The notes: generated by a model from the sequence alone, not told the origin. A DNA stretch of 64,000 nucleotides from Molanna angustata (GCA_963576475.1 OY754968.1:12175607-12239606); one strand, 5' to 3'; positions 1-12,109 are shown, counted from the stretch's first letter. A program made the numbers and translations.

Positions 1-725
1 TGTAATAAATGACGCGTGTGTATTTAATTAAATGAAATACATTAATGAAAATGCGACGTTTTGGTTACTTGATAAATTCTTAATAATCAGTGTATTTGGT
101 GAAAAATATAATAGGTATATTACAAAATGTAAAAATGAATGTTGTGGTAGTAAATAGCTATGATATGATGGGTATCAATAAAATAGCAATATATTTAGCG
201 AAGATGTGGCGCCAATTCAAACGTCATAAGATTATATTCCATCAAGATAACGAAGCTTTTAGACACATTCGAATAAAAAGGTCCACTTTTTTTCATACTT
301 TAGTTGGCTCGTCAATGTTTCCGTTTTGTCTGGTGACGCAATATTTCACTTTATTTATTGGCATCCATTGTTTTTACTTTTATGTATTGTGACAAAATGG
401 TAATGAATGTGTTTTTTAAAAATATGCACTTTGTCTAAAGGAAGACAATGGCCAAATTTTTGCCCCTTATTATTGGTTATTTATAAATCAATGTATTATT
501 TGACATCTGATAATAATAGGTACAGATAAGTAAATAATATGTATATTTAATACGTACAGATCAGTAAATAAAAGGTATTTTCTATTATAATCTAGTTATA
601 TCTCACTATCTCTAATGAACCCATATATATCTGTCTTATGTATTTTTTTTTATCCAGATACCAACTTATATCCAAGAAGCTTGATAAATTCACTAGATAT
701 ATTTTTATAATACGGATAAGATTTA
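1..725. other. AT-rich DNA, nothing assigned
   Basis: No recognisable gene or repeat. A 100-codon open frame at 90-392 on the plus strand has a composition expected by chance in AT-rich DNA and no domain I recognise. Confidence 0.5.
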
Positions 726-730
726 GATGG

Positions 731-890
731 GTGGTGGCAGAGCGGTTAGCGCACTGTGTTGGTAATCTAGTGGTCGCGAGTTCTAATCCTGCCACGACCG
801 AAGTATTTATTCTTATTGTAAGGAATCTATGAGGATGTAGGTATATGTATCTACTTGTAACTAAGACATACTCGATCCTTTAAAAAAATA
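731..890 (+). repeat. tRNA-derived SINE (family B), copy 1
   Basis: The head reads like a tRNA gene: GTGGCAGAGCGGTTAGCGC resembles an A box, and GAGTTCTAATCC at about 778-789 sits where the B box should be but has lost its GGTTCGA core. The body (TATGAGGATGT, then GACATACTCGATCC) recurs in other copies at 15921, 27402 (minus) and 41190. A short A-rich stretch follows. Such elements are transcribed by RNA polymerase III and copied by a partner LINE. With its decayed B box this copy is probably silent. Confidence 0.75.
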
Positions 891-1144
891 AGATAGTATT
901 TTACATTTAAATATATCTTACACGTATTCAATACAAATAAAACATAATTAATTTTATAAAATTACTTGAAATAATTAATAAAAGTTAATTATTAACTATT
1001 TTTTTCCAATTATAAATATACTTGTACACTGACTCGTTTTGCTCAAAGAGCATCTACAAATAGTCTATTTATATGTGGAGAAAAAATAAAAATTGAGTTT
1101 TTTTTTACTCATTTTAAGTAATTAATCATAATTGATAGCGGTGC

Positions 1145-1440
1145 GGAGCGGAGCGGTGATAGCCCAGCGGTAAGGTCGTCGCTTCACATGTGTGAGGTCG
1201 ACGGTTCGAATCCGGGCGAGGCACGCACCTCTGGATTTTTAAAAAAAATCTATGTGCGGATTTATATCACTTGCTATGTGTAGCCATGATCCAATTCGTC
1301 TGGTTCCCATTTCTAAAGGTTACGAAGGTCAGATGGCAGTCGCTTCAATGTAATAACCAGACTCGCCAAAGTCGCCAATTCCAGGATCATGGTCAAAGCG
1401 TACCCCGATAGAAACGGGACAAAAGCGCTAAGGAGAAAGA
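1145..1440 (+). repeat. tRNA-derived SINE (family C)
   Basis: A different SINE from families A and B. The tRNA-like head has TGATAGCCCAGCGGTAAGG (A-box region) and a perfect B box GGTTCGAATCC at 1203-1213. About 220 bp of unrelated body follows, ending near AAAAGCGCTAAGGAG. The tRNA part does not fold as a clean cloverleaf continuing into a tRNA 3' end, so I call a SINE rather than a tRNA gene. It is the only copy of this family I see here. Confidence 0.7.
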
Positions 1441-1445
1441 ATTAT

Positions 1446-2815
1446 AATTGATAATGGATTTACATTAATAATTGACAGGAAATTATAAATATGCTAAATT
1501 AAAAAAATAATTAGGTATATCAAAAATTTATGAATTTGAAGGTAACATTGTAGTAGGTACTCCATGATTATAAATAATTACCATGCTACATATTTACAGT
1601 TATTACGTGGGCTGCGCAGAAACAATTTTTGGTCAGGGCAGAGAAGAAAAGATCGAAAACGCGGGTATACCGATTACAGACTGATTGCCTCTCTTGACCC
1701 TTACCTCCCACACCACATCTATGTAGGTAGGTACATACGAACTGCCTTAACTGCTTAGTTGCAGAATCACTTAAATTAATAGATAAGTTATTTTAGCGAA
1801 TGTTTGTGGCAGTATTTTAAGCAATTAATACGTTCGTATAAACATTTTTATTTGACTGTACAAGAGGGGTAGGGTGGGGTGGAGTGTCGTAGGGCAGGTG
1901 AGGTGAGGGGTAGAGAGGTGCAAGAGTCCATAGCGTTCCATACTTGTATTTCTATTGATACACATAAAAACACAGGACGTGGGTAAAATGGGAATCTCGA
2001 GACGCGAATAAATTGTGATTCCCCTGGACGGGACGGGACACACCACTATAGCGTCGTATCTAGGTACTCTACCCAAGGTGGAGGTAGGTACCCAACCCAC
2101 CTTACCCTACTCTGCGTATGGCCATCTCAACCTACCCTACGAGGAAAAAAAAAACACTTATTTTAGACAGGTTCATATTGTCCGACATGAACGATTCGTA
2201 TGACCTATATTTTTGGTCTGCAATTCTCATGATCAATCAAATAATGTGTCCTATAAAAAATATTTTACCTATTATAAAATAATTAATTAGGTGAAAATAG
2301 TAGGTACACTAGCAAAATAGTCTATGATCATGATAATGATCTGCAATATCGTAAGATTTAAAAGATTAATTTATGACATTGAAATCTAATACTGGTTTAA
2401 ATTCTGAAAACGCACTAAATCTTTAATATATCTCCATATTCATTCATTTATGTATTTTTTTGCTATTCTGAAGATGAAACAAAATAAAGAAAATTAAAAT
2501 GTCAAAAAAATATCGCTAGTGTAGGTACCTACATAGTTCATAGTGACAGTTCTGATGAACACACTTTTGTTTTTACTGACTCTAATGTTGATAAAAAATT
2601 TAATTCGTCTTCGGGATCGAACCCGGATTTTAATTGAATTTGGAATTTTATATATTCAAAATGAAAATTTAAAAAAAAAAATATTATTTATGCCAAATAT
2701 CTCTTGAAATTAGGCGTATGTTATTGTAATTCATATTTTTAAATAAATGAACATATCAGATAGGTATATTAGGAAAAAATATTTATTTTTTATATATTAT
2801 TGTTAAAATATTTAT
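1446..2815. other. Unassigned, with G-rich/C-rich patches
   Basis: No gene seen. 1864-1920 is a G-rich stretch of GGGGTGG-like blocks, and 2040-2150 has several TACCTAC/CCTACC runs. Short open frames here (for example 1564-1758, 1825-2100) overlap on both strands and look random. Confidence 0.4.
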
Positions 2816-2817
2816 AT

Positions 2818-2886
2818 TTATAGGTACTATATAAAATATTAATTTAACATGCACCCAATAATATGTTGCCACATTATGGAGTGTAA
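2818..2886 (-). repeat. SINE-A 3' fragment
   Basis: Matches the 3' part of SINE-A in reverse orientation: TACTATATAAAATATTAATTT, then GCACCCAATAA and TTGCCACATTATGGAG. The tRNA head is missing. Related to the fuller copies at 10804, 17441, 48594 and 60368. Confidence 0.6.
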
Positions 2887-2974
2887 AGATCTCCATCGAT
2901 AAGTTAAAAATATCTTAATTGGTAAATTATTTCCCTGCGAAGTTCGATACTTAAATCCATCCAAATACCTATAA

Positions 2975-3265
2975 ATCCATCCAAATTTCTATTTCTCACA
3001 AACCATGGTTCCACAAGGGCATGGCCAAACGAGACGTGTCAAATATATGTCGCATCAGACTAGTCACCTCTACAAGATGCATGTAAGGAATAGCCCTTCG
3101 TGTGCTTGCGGAGAGAATGTCGAGATCCTTGACCATGTGTTTTTTGAATGCCCAATTCACACTGAATACGATTTGTACTATATACTTAATACTACACTAC
3201 CAATTAATATTTCACATCTTCTATCATTAAATTCCTTACATACATATTTATTTACTTACTTATAG
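2975..3265 (+). pseudogene. LINE reverse-transcriptase ORF, C-terminal fragment (frameshifted)
   Basis: The frame at 3005-3265 contains GHGQTRRVKYMSHQTSHLYK, then CACGENVEILDHVFFECP. This is the CxCG...DH..FECP cysteine/histidine signature found after the reverse transcriptase in several LINE clades. A different frame just upstream reads PWFHKGMAKRDVSNICRIRL, which resembles the part expected before it, so there is a frameshift. It is only a tail with no catalytic domain and cannot be active. Confidence 0.6.
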
Positions 3266-3394
3266 CAAAATTTCTTCACCTTAATGGATTCAATCTATAG
3301 GTAATTCAATAACCTCAAGTCTCAAAATAATTTAATAACATTTTTATACGGGCAGAAATCATCCAAATGATTGAGTGGAATATTGTATAAGCTA

Positions 3395-4235
3395 AAAAAT
3401 ATATTTATTTATTTATATAAACGCCCTAAACGGGCTTTTATATACACAATTACAAATTATTAAACATATATGTTTATGAACCACGAAGCAAAATACAAAC
3501 TTACACACATAATAATAAATAGGTAGGTATATATAACAACAAAAAAAAATATCAAGAAAAAAATGTATAAATTTACAAAGTATATAGGTAGTGACGTACA
3601 GAAAAAATAAAATTAAAGAAAAAAACAAGCAAAAATAAAAAAATGAATAGAAAAAAGAAGTAGAACCCAGAATTTATACAATCTTCAGAAGTCTCTCTTT
3701 ATATTCATATATTGAACAGCAAAAGACATCAACAGAGCCAAACTCATTACCAAGTCTATGTAGTCTCAGAATAGGCGAGTGAATATAATAATTATTACTA
3801 GATTTTATGATAAAAAATAGTGAAGACTGTGTTTGTCGCGTAGGTACGGGTAATCGGAACATTAAGTGAAATGAGAAACGTTAAATCAAGGACGTCCAAC
3901 CAGCCATTTAAAATCTTATATAAAATCATCAAATCACTGATTTTCCTTCTACTTGATAGTGTTTTTAAGTTACGTGTACACATTAAAGAATTATAATTTA
4001 TTTGTTCAAAAGGAATCGATAATTTAAAATTGACAAACCTTAAGAATTTTCGCTGAACTTTTTCTAATTTATACTGGTGAGATTTATAAAAAGGAGACCA
4101 AATAACTTAATTAAATTCTAAGGTGCTTCTAACTAATGCAACATACAACATTTTGAACGAGCTTAGTGAATTGAAATCCCCAGCCGTTCTCAATATAAAA
4201 CCTAAGCATTTCATAGCTTTACATTTATATATTAT
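3395..4235 (-). pseudogene. Jockey-like LINE, 3' end of ORF2 plus 3' UTR
   Basis: Read on the minus strand from about 4235 down: YVALVRSTLEFN, an in-frame stop, VIWSPFYKSHQYKLEKVQRK, then RRKISDLMILYKILNGWLDV and the final exon-like block ending with a stop at 3674. This order (ALVRS.LEY, W.P.Y, IE.VQ+KFLR, R+.DL.FLYKI.NG) is the region following the reverse transcriptase in Jockey-type LINEs. A stop and a frameshift break it. The A-rich 3' UTR runs to about 3395, where the minus strand ends in TAAATAAATA. The 5' side is truncated, so no endonuclease or catalytic palm remains. Confidence 0.75.
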
Positions 4236-7200
4236 GAGGGATAAAAGTAAAACTACAAAATAATTAACATTGCATGCATTACCCGTGTCTAAGTCAATCC
4301 ATATAAAAAAGCATATCGAAGATGTTGATTTATTGATCTACACATATCTTCTTTCCCACGTGAACGTGTAAAAAATTAAAAGAACAAAAATTCATTATGA
4401 AACAAACACCTTTTTGTAGACAACGCTTAACTCTCAATCAACAAGTTTAATTGACATATTTTTTTTATTAAATTCAAAAAAAGATTTAGATGATATACAT
4501 GCAATTACACCAATGCCTTATCAAATTCTGTAGAGAGAACTGCTTGCCATTCATTCATTTTATTACAAAGTTATATAATTTTCTATAACTATTAAAGTTA
4601 TATCATTTTACTGTTTACCATTTACAATAACTATTACATAGTTTCATCATCTATGCTGTTTTTTTGGTTATGATGATTTTCATTCGTACCTACCAAGTCA
4701 TACGAAATAAAAAAAAATTAAAATAAAACTTTTTCTTCACCAATATTGTAATCATTTTTTTTCTCTACCTACCTTCCTATCTACTCTAGAATTTGATAAA
4801 TACGAAGAAACCTCTTTCAAATGAGGCGTTATCGTTTTTCATAATATGTTTCATGCTTACACGACAGACGATTTCATAAATATTTTAAGAAAAAAATCCT
4901 TCCCAGAAAAAAAATGGTATGAGTAAGTTATAATTTCATTCATAATATTTCACTCGATAATAGTAGATAACTATAGTTTTTAACTATGTATTCAGCACCT
5001 AGCCTACGAAAGGTGAGTAGACTATTGATTTATTTTATGTTTAGTTGTAAATTATTATACATTTTGATATTTTTATGGTATAAACTATTTTATGTGCATA
5101 TTAATCTAGTTTTTGGAAGTCTAAAATCCTGACATCTTCTCATAGGGTAAGCGTGAACATTGACATTGATTAATACATTTTTCTGCATATATTTTGGAAT
5201 CTTTTTTATTTTAGTTTGTAAATCAAAGCTAATGTGTTCTATATAATGTATTGCTAAACTGTCATTTATTTTAGATTGTTTAACATTAGGTTTATTCTTG
5301 TATATCTATTGCATTTTAAAATTGTCCTCATTCCCATATTTTGAATAATCTGTAATTTTCTATTTTGAGTTTCATCGCCGAGGAATAGGACACTAGAACA
5401 ATAATTTTATGAACCATTCTTTCACATTATTAATTTGTATCAACAATGACAAAAAATTTATCATGATTTACATGTTAACAAACTCCTGCTCAAGATATTT
5501 ATTATTCAAATTAAACTTATTCTCGACTGATTTTCAAGTGTGGTTTAGAAAAAAAAAATACACAGTCATCTCGGTACACCATCAACAAAAAGTACGCGCA
5601 AAATATTTTAATTACCTCTTAATGTGAGACTCTGTTGTGATAAATGTTGCCATGCATCTAAAATCATTGTAAATGGCTACATGTTAGATCAGATTACACA
5701 TTTTTTTACGACTCAGTGTCATTGTTATTCTAAATACACAACGAAAGTATTCATTTTTTTACCTCAATGTATGGATTGTTTTTTTTATTGTTTAGATAGG
5801 AGTAATAAAATCTGTTTGGCTGACTGTGTTCATTTGCCTAGTTGTAAATGATGGCATTTTAATTTATTTATACCAATTGAGTGTTTTAAAAATTTCTAAG
5901 TGAAAATCATGTACTTACCTTGTTATTATGGTATTTACTCAATTATCGCTCGTGATAAACGAGCGATTAAAAATTTCATTGCGTCAATGTTACTATAAAA
6001 CGACGCATTAGTCTATTTGGGTAAATTTATTACTATCATATAAATTCATTTAACACATCCTTACATTCAGTGAAAATAGTGAGATTATTGCAAAATAGCA
6101 ATATTCCTTCCGACTCAGTAATGTCCAGCAAGATATGAGTGAGAAATTTAAGATCGACGAAAATTGAATTTGATTAGTTATTTGAAATGTGATTTTTTAT
6201 TAGGTCAATGAATCGATAGACAAATGCAAAGTCTTTCAAATTTTAGTTTTTTTTATTTTATTTTTTTTTTATTTTATTTTTTAACTTTTTCATTTGATTT
6301 TATTTTTTAACTTTTAAAACATTATATGATTAAACTGTTCGAATTCAATATTTTCAATGAATTATGACCATTTTTGTAATATCACTACTTAAATTTTTCA
6401 ATATTTCAATAAACCATATTATAATAACAACTATACATCGGTAAATAAAGTAAGAATACGAATATTTAACATCAAACCATATTAAAATTGAATATTGCAT
6501 TGCCATCTGTTGGCGAGTCGAAAAAGTATAAATGTATGATATTTTCCGCTAAAGGGGAAAAATCAGTGGGCCGTGGCCACCGCCGCGCCGCGCAGCCAGT
6601 TTTTTATCAGAAAATAATATTCTTGACCCCACAATATCATACCTCGCCTCAATTCGGTACCAAGTGAGACATCTAGCGAACAATAGCAACATTATTATTT
6701 TAATAACACAATTCAATATTTGAAATTGTAGCTGTTGTTTTTTATTAAAATGAGGTATCAAATGATATCGTCTCTCTAAACGTGGTAGGCTAAGAGAACC
6801 GATCGACACACTCTTTTAGCTTGATTTTATATATTTGCTTTATATTATACTTGATTATGTACCTACACTTTCATATATAATTGAACTTTTGAAATGTTGT
6901 TGTTTCTCCGTAATATTTGAGTTGACTAAAAAAAAATAAGCTTCATTTTTTTCCAAACAATCCAACATTGTACGTTATACGGATAAGGTGTATAACTAAA
7001 TTCAAAGTAGGTTGGTATATAAAACTAGTTGCATGTAACACATGAGATCCAACTGTCGATAGTGATAGTATGTACAGTTGAAGAATAAGTACCAAACTAT
7101 AAACCCATAAATACAAATTATTTAATATTTTAAGATATTTGGTTTTCTATACAACACATGTACCTACCTAGGTATGTATGTCAAGATAGGATAGTATGGA

Positions 7201-7420
7201 GGTAAGTCCTTTGATCCTACCCAGAATATGAAAACAGCATGATGGTATGTATGTAAGTTTGGAGATTAGTATCAAACTATTAAGTCTTCTTAGATTATTG
7301 TGTGTAGCTATTGCCATACAAATTGTATGAAGCAATGTCGTCACTAAATTCAATTTTTATAAAAATTGTTAATATTTTTTATAGAAAATTAAATTATCTA
7401 GTTGGGGTGTATCGGCTTTT
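4236..7420. other. Long unassigned AT-rich stretch
   Basis: No gene recognised. Contents: a T-rich low-complexity run at 6245-6310; a small GC-rich patch (CCGCCGCGCCGCGC) at 6573-6595; and a perfect 9-bp hairpin at 5945-5967. Open frames of 60-86 codons (5409-5851, 6549-6809, 7168-7353) have no motif I recognise and no supporting splice-site or promoter pattern. Confidence 0.4.
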
Positions 7421-7428
7421 TACGATAT

Positions 7429-7870
7429 TTAAAAAAAAATGGAAATATAGGCAGTTAAACTCATGAATTTATCATAAAAAAATATTTTTCTTAATAAAAA
7501 ACGTTTGAGAAACTCTAAAAAATTAAAAAAAAACTCATTTGAGATTTTGTATTTGTCTATGTTTATACCAATTTTTAGCGTTCTAGCTTTTATGATTTCT
7601 GAGATATATGGAAAAATGAACCAAAATTTCAAAAGTTGATAACCCCTGATTGAAACAAAAATTTACACTTCTGAGTATAAAAGTTTTGTAGGCCTATAAT
7701 TGTTCATATATTCTGAAAATTTGGGCTCTGTAAATTGAGCGGATCAAAAGTTATAAGGGGGGACGGAAACACACACACACAGACACACAGGCACACACAC
7801 ACACACAAAACTCACATAAAATGTTCTACTCCGAATTCTGAGTAAATCAATATAGAGGAACATATATGCT
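7429..7870 (+). repeat. Dispersed repeat, partner of 35865-36190
   Basis: Contains AAAGTTATAAGGGGGGACGG, a CA-dinucleotide stretch (7769-7806), ATAACCCCTGATTG and GAGTATAAAAGTTTTGTAGG. The same blocks occur in the same order on the opposite strand at 35865-36190 (TCCCCCCTTATAACTTTTG and so on). The class is unknown; no coding capacity and no terminal repeats seen. Confidence 0.6.
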
Positions 7871-8054
7871 GCGAGGCCTCTAGTTGGTGTTATTAGCATG
7901 CAAAAAGTCCACTACACCATACAAAATTTTCCTTCGTAAACGCATCTTGGCTTAATAATGTCGATTCATTAAGAGTATTGAATTCTCATGAACGAATCGA
8001 CAGTTGGATTAGTTAAAATGAAAATGACTAATTTTTTAAAGTATTTTATTTAAT

Positions 8055-8132
8055 TTATTTATTTAATTTGCTTCTCGGGCAAATAACAGGTACTATGTCA
8101 AATATTAATTTAACACGCACCCAATAACAAGT
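8055..8132 (-). repeat. SINE-A 3' fragment
   Basis: Reverse-oriented 3' part of SINE-A: CTTCTCGGGCAAATAACAGG, TACTATGTCAAATATTAATTT, ACACGCACCCAATAACAAGT, then the match stops. A TTTATTTATTTAATTT tail lies on the left, as expected for the A-rich 3' end of an element on the minus strand. Confidence 0.7.
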
Positions 8133-8135
8133 TTA

Positions 8136-9705
8136 TTTTATTTCTTTTTGTATCGTCCACATCTTGTCTACATACATATTTATACGAATCTTTTTTTTTA
8201 ATTATTGGAATTTGTGATGAATAAAGAATCTCAAAGAAAAATATTTTTTTGTATTGAATTGAGTTTTGTAAGACATAAGATATGTAGTATGAGGTATTTC
8301 CAATAAGTTTTGTAACTAGTTCATCATTAAATGTTGTTTTTACGTCGCATGACGATGGGATGATTCGATTGAACGCGATGAGTCTAAGCATTTTATAAGA
8401 CAACACTTTAATTAACCACACGACTTCCTAGTGAGGTGTCATTGTACCAACGCAATTACACACTTACCAGTAACACGCACACAAACAATTATGCACTCAC
8501 AAACACACACAATATATATCATTTATGCAAATTAAAAAAATTATAAAAATAAACTATTATTAAAAATTAAAACTTTGATTAAATTTCATTTTTGTATGCA
8601 TTATTATGGTTTGGTTTTTATAAGGAGGTGGAGAGAGTCTACAAAGCGGCTTTTTATGATCGCTGTTGTGATTCAATAAATAGTAAAAGATGGCAATTTG
8701 CTGTCCATGATAGGCATTCAAAGTTAAAGTGCCTACCTTCTCTTAAAACTTTTAATAACTTTTAGATAAACACAAAACTGAGCTATCAGCGGCCTAGTAT
8801 TAATCATGTAGATATCATAAAATGACACTTTAAAATATTTTTGTTGAGCAAATTCTTGCAGTCGTGGTTTTTCATAAAATGCAAGTGTCACCGCAAGATC
8901 AATACTATGAGTGAAAGAGAACGACCTAGACCATGACTATGAAAACTCGCAAGATTAAGAGGTTTCTTTTTACATAAAGTATTCAAGTACATAAATTCAT
9001 TAAATACCTTCCGTTTGAATTTAAAATTTCTGTTTCGTTGTAGATACTTACTGATTTAAATAAATAATAGTCAGGTAGGTTGTTTGATATTAAATATTGT
9101 TTCTTCTGGTCTATCAATTGTTTGCCATTGTTTCACGAAATGTGTACCTACCTAGGTAATACTAAGCCACACCGTAACTTGTCGAGTTTCCTGATCGGCC
9201 TGCTACATAGATAAGTCGACAATGGACAATTAGTCAACTACTAGTGTAGTTATGCATACATCCGTTTTAAGTTCGTCAAATGTCTTTATTTGAAAATTAT
9301 GCAGATAAAGTCTTGTCACTAAAATACTTTTGTTGTACAAACACGATGGATAGATACACTATACACCAACATTCTTATACCTAAAGTGGGCATTTTAATG
9401 TAATGTGCCATGAATATAAATGTAGGTATATAAATAATTTGTACATGAGAATTAATTTTAATATCTGATAGCTTTGTTGGATATTCCCACACTATTTACG
9501 TATGTACCAATAAATTATTACTAAGTAGGTACTTGTATCTACCTACCTATCTAATCTCTGAATGCGAACACATCACCTGCATTAGTTAAATAGTACTTTT
9601 CTTTAAAGGAAGTATAACAAACTTATACAAATAATACCATAATGCCGTGTCCCCAATGAGAAAAATAGGTTATACCGAATAGTTTAGGTAATAGAAACCG
9701 AATTA
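8136..9705. other. Unassigned AT-rich stretch
   Basis: No gene or repeat recognised. A 103-codon minus-strand frame at 8110-8421 ends inside the SINE-A fragment and has no recognisable motif. Confidence 0.4.
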
Positions 9706-9710
9706 GGTGC

Positions 9711-9893
9711 AAGTTCAATTTATTAAACTTTATAGGTAGGTGTCTGTCAAAGGGTTTCTACCAAACAAAGTACATATCTGTAAATAGAATACTTGCGGGA
9801 AAGCAACGTACATGGCACATTATAAGTTCAATTAATTAAAAATTATAGGTGTCTGTCAAAGGATTTCTACCAAACAGTGTCTGTAAATAGAAT
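9711..9893. repeat. Local direct duplication, two copies
   Basis: Copy 1 (9711-9795) and copy 2 (9823-9893) share AAGTTCAATT, TATAGG..GTGTCTGTCAAAG, TTTCTACCAAACA and CTGTAAATAGAAT in the same order. Copy 2 carries small deletions. The offset is about 110 bp. The bases between them belong to neither. Confidence 0.7.
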
Positions 9894-9959
9894 GCGTAAT
9901 TTCGTATAGTCAATAGACTAGAATCACTATAGTCATACGTACTGCATTAGCTTATATGA

Positions 9960-10340
9960 GTGTGAGGCTCTTTCGATGACAGAAAGGATAGCAGAGATGC
10001 TTGACATCTTCAAAAAGAAAGTGGTGCGTCGAATTTGTGGGCCAGTCAGAGAGGGTGATAAGTGGTACATTCAAACTGACGATGATCTACACAACATATT
10101 ATATCGATTGAGATGGGCTGGATACGTATGCACAGCGAATACCTGATTCACGTGTCCTTAAAAGAATAGACACCCACAGGTGGAAGGAGAACAGTTGGAT
10201 AACCCAGGCTAAGATGGGAATACAGATTGAAAAGGATGCTACACAGCATCTTGGGGTGGCTGGTTGGAAGACGTCGGCAGAGGACAGGATAATTTGGAGG
10301 CGAAAGTTGCAGGATGGCAAGGCTATCGGAGAGAGATTTC
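9960..10340 (+). pseudogene. LINE ORF2 C-terminal fragment (RTE-like tail type)
   Basis: Translation gives MTERIAEMLDIFKKKVVRRI, then CGPVREGDKWYI and LRWAGYV, the usual KVLRRI.GPV.E...LRWAGHV order of the region after the reverse transcriptase. A frameshift moves the rest to another frame (DATQHLGVAGWKTSAEDR, IIWRRKLQDGKA), matching the WK..AEDR..WRRKL end. At least one frame change and one stop; no catalytic domain. The clade is uncertain. Confidence 0.7.
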
Positions 10341-10764
10341 GATTAATAGTGATCCGTAGAAAATATAAAAAAAATACGCTCTATACTAAAACAGCAATTT
10401 TCTAAATTTTTGACATGTTATCTGCAAAAGTCACCAGCACGACTTACGATTTATAGTAGGTATCTACTATGATGCTCTAGAAGTCCAAACACCAATATCT
10501 TTGCAGACGTTCGTCGCTTCAAATCATAGCCGAGTCAATGGCAAAAATATTTTAATTGAAAATCCTTCTGCGTTGTTTCCAGTCCAGATTTATTCTTAAG
10601 TGTAACCTTTTTTGACCTTCGAATGGTTTGTAATTTTTTCACCGTGGATACAAAAATAAATAAAAAAAGATTAGTTAATTGACTTTAAATAAACACTTTT
10701 TATAAATTATTACCTTAAAACGATTTAAACTTAATGTATTATATCATAAAATCCTCCTTTATAA

Positions 10765-11013
10765 GTCAACCTTCGTGGCTCAGTTGGAAACTTTTGAAAC
10801 TTTGTCGGCCTTCGTGGCTCAGTTGGTTGGGTATCTGACTGCTGATCCAAAGGTCCTGGGTTCGATTCCCGGTGGAGACACAGTTTTTAATTGTGTTTTC
10901 AGTCTGGATCTGTAAGACAATTGATATCTAAGTCCCCAGAATGTGGCAACTTGTTATCGAGTGCGTGATAAAATAATATTTGACATAGTACCTACCTGTA
11001 AGTTGTCCGATAA
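10765..11013 (+). repeat. SINE-A, near-complete copy with a duplicated head
   Basis: tRNA-like head CTTCGTGGCTCAGTTGG at 10810-10826 (A box) and perfect B box GGTTCGATTCC at 10859-10869. Then the body GTTTTCAGTCTGGATCTGT, CCAGAATGTGGCAACTTGTT and GACATAGTACCT, ending near 11013. A second, incomplete head (CTTCGTGGCTCAGTTGG) lies just upstream at 10771-10787, separated by a short AAACTTTTGAAACTTTG stretch. Both pol III promoter boxes are intact in the main head. This is the best plus-strand reference copy in the window. Confidence 0.85.
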
Positions 11014-11720
11014 GTTGTCTATTTAAAAAATATAAACTTTCAAAGTAACAGCGAAAAGACGAAACTGAAGGTTGCAGAAGAAATATTGATAGGTAAGGAA
11101 TTGCATGATATATTTTTATATTGTAAAGATTCGACGATGCAATATCATCACTTTATACCTATTTCATATTATTGAGGATTATTCTTTATGAAAATTATCA
11201 GCAGATTGAAGAAGATAGATAAAAAATTGTAGCAGTGTTCATTTACTCTAAATACCCATTTTTTTTTCTTTAATTCGTTCATTTGCAGTGGCGTTGTCTA
11301 AAGAATGTTAAATGATTTTGAAGAAGACATAGGTGCTTGGTATAGTAAATTTATTATTTTATATAGTCTTCGTAGTCTAGATTTCAATATCACAATAATA
11401 ACGGTCCAGCTAAACGAATTTACAATGTTCAAGTAGCAAATCGCGCACTGCATACAATATTATGTATTTATTGTAATAGGTACAAGTTTAATTTATTTTA
11501 TACGACTCAACGTATCGAATTCAATTGAGCCATACTTGTAATAATAAATAACTCACAAGAAGATTTAGTAAAAAAATATCCGGGTTCCATGACATTTGGA
11601 TGTTTGTTTTAAACTGTGGCACAGTTAAATATAATTTAATTGCATTCGAACCCAATAATTACAAATTACTTTTACAAACTATTCTGAATTAAAAAATATA
11701 TATTTTTTTTATTTTTTATA

Positions 11721-12106
11721 TTGCTTTTCGGGGAAATAACAGGTAGGTACGTACTATGTCAAAAAAAGGTTCTTATTACCAATCCAGAGGGCAGAAGAAG
11801 TAGAGGCAGGCCCAAGCTAAGATGGCTGGACGATACAGAGGACGACATGAGAGCGATCGGAATGGTAAACTGGAGGAGAGCGGTGGAGGACAGGGACGAC
11901 TGGAGAAGGATTCTGGAGGAGGCCAGGGCCCACACAGGGCTGTAGCGCCAATGGTGATGATGATGACTATGTCAAAAATTTATTTTACACGCGCCCAATT
12001 ACAAGTTGCCACATTCTGGAAATTTACGAAATAAGTGGTCTCACAGATCCAGGCTGACAACACAATTAAAAACTGTGTCTTCACCGGGAATCGAACTTTG
12101 GATAAG
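11721..12106 (-). repeat. SINE-A copy split by an RTE insertion
   Basis: Left half 11721-11765 (TTTTCGGGGAAATAACAGG, ACTATGTC) and right half 11966-12106 (TTTTACACGCGCCCAATTAC, GCCACATTCTGGA, CACCGGGAATCGAAC) together form one SINE-A in reverse orientation. The target ACTATGTCAAAAA is present on both sides of the insertion. The B box is visible in reverse as GGAATCGAAC. The tRNA head is incomplete. Confidence 0.85.
11766..11965 (+). mobile_element. RTE-type LINE 3' fragment nested in SINE-A
   Basis: Encodes the last ~50 residues of a LINE ORF2: RRSRGRPKLRWLDDTEDD, NWRRAVEDRDDWRRILEEAR, then AHTGL and a stop. The 3' UTR is only a few bases and ends in a GATGATGATG tail. A 13-bp TSD (ACTATGTCAAAAA at 11753-11765 and 11966-11978) marks target-primed insertion of a severely 5'-truncated copy. 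A short 3' UTR and a trinucleotide tail suit the RTE clade. The sister copy is at 63066-63300. The open frame across the insertion is not a host gene. Confidence 0.85.
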
Positions 12107-12109
12107 CAT

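Noticed and set aside
90..392. 100-codon frame with a KIIFHQDN-like phrase, considered as a mariner transposase remnant
   Set aside because: The phrase recalls FHQDNAPAH of mariner, but nothing before or after it follows the family and no terminal repeats are seen.
1151..1225. Functional tRNA gene
   Set aside because: The A and B boxes are good, but the sequence runs on into a SINE body and lacks a proper acceptor stem and pol III stop at tRNA length.
6549..6809. 86-codon minus-strand frame as a host exon
   Set aside because: No splice sites I can defend and no known motif; its Gly/Arg-rich end comes only from the small GC-rich patch.
8110..8421. 103-codon minus-strand protein
   Set aside because: Its last codons lie in a SINE-A fragment, and there is no recognisable domain.
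10804..10885. Functional tRNA gene
   Set aside because: The same head plus body is repeated many times in the window, which makes it a SINE.
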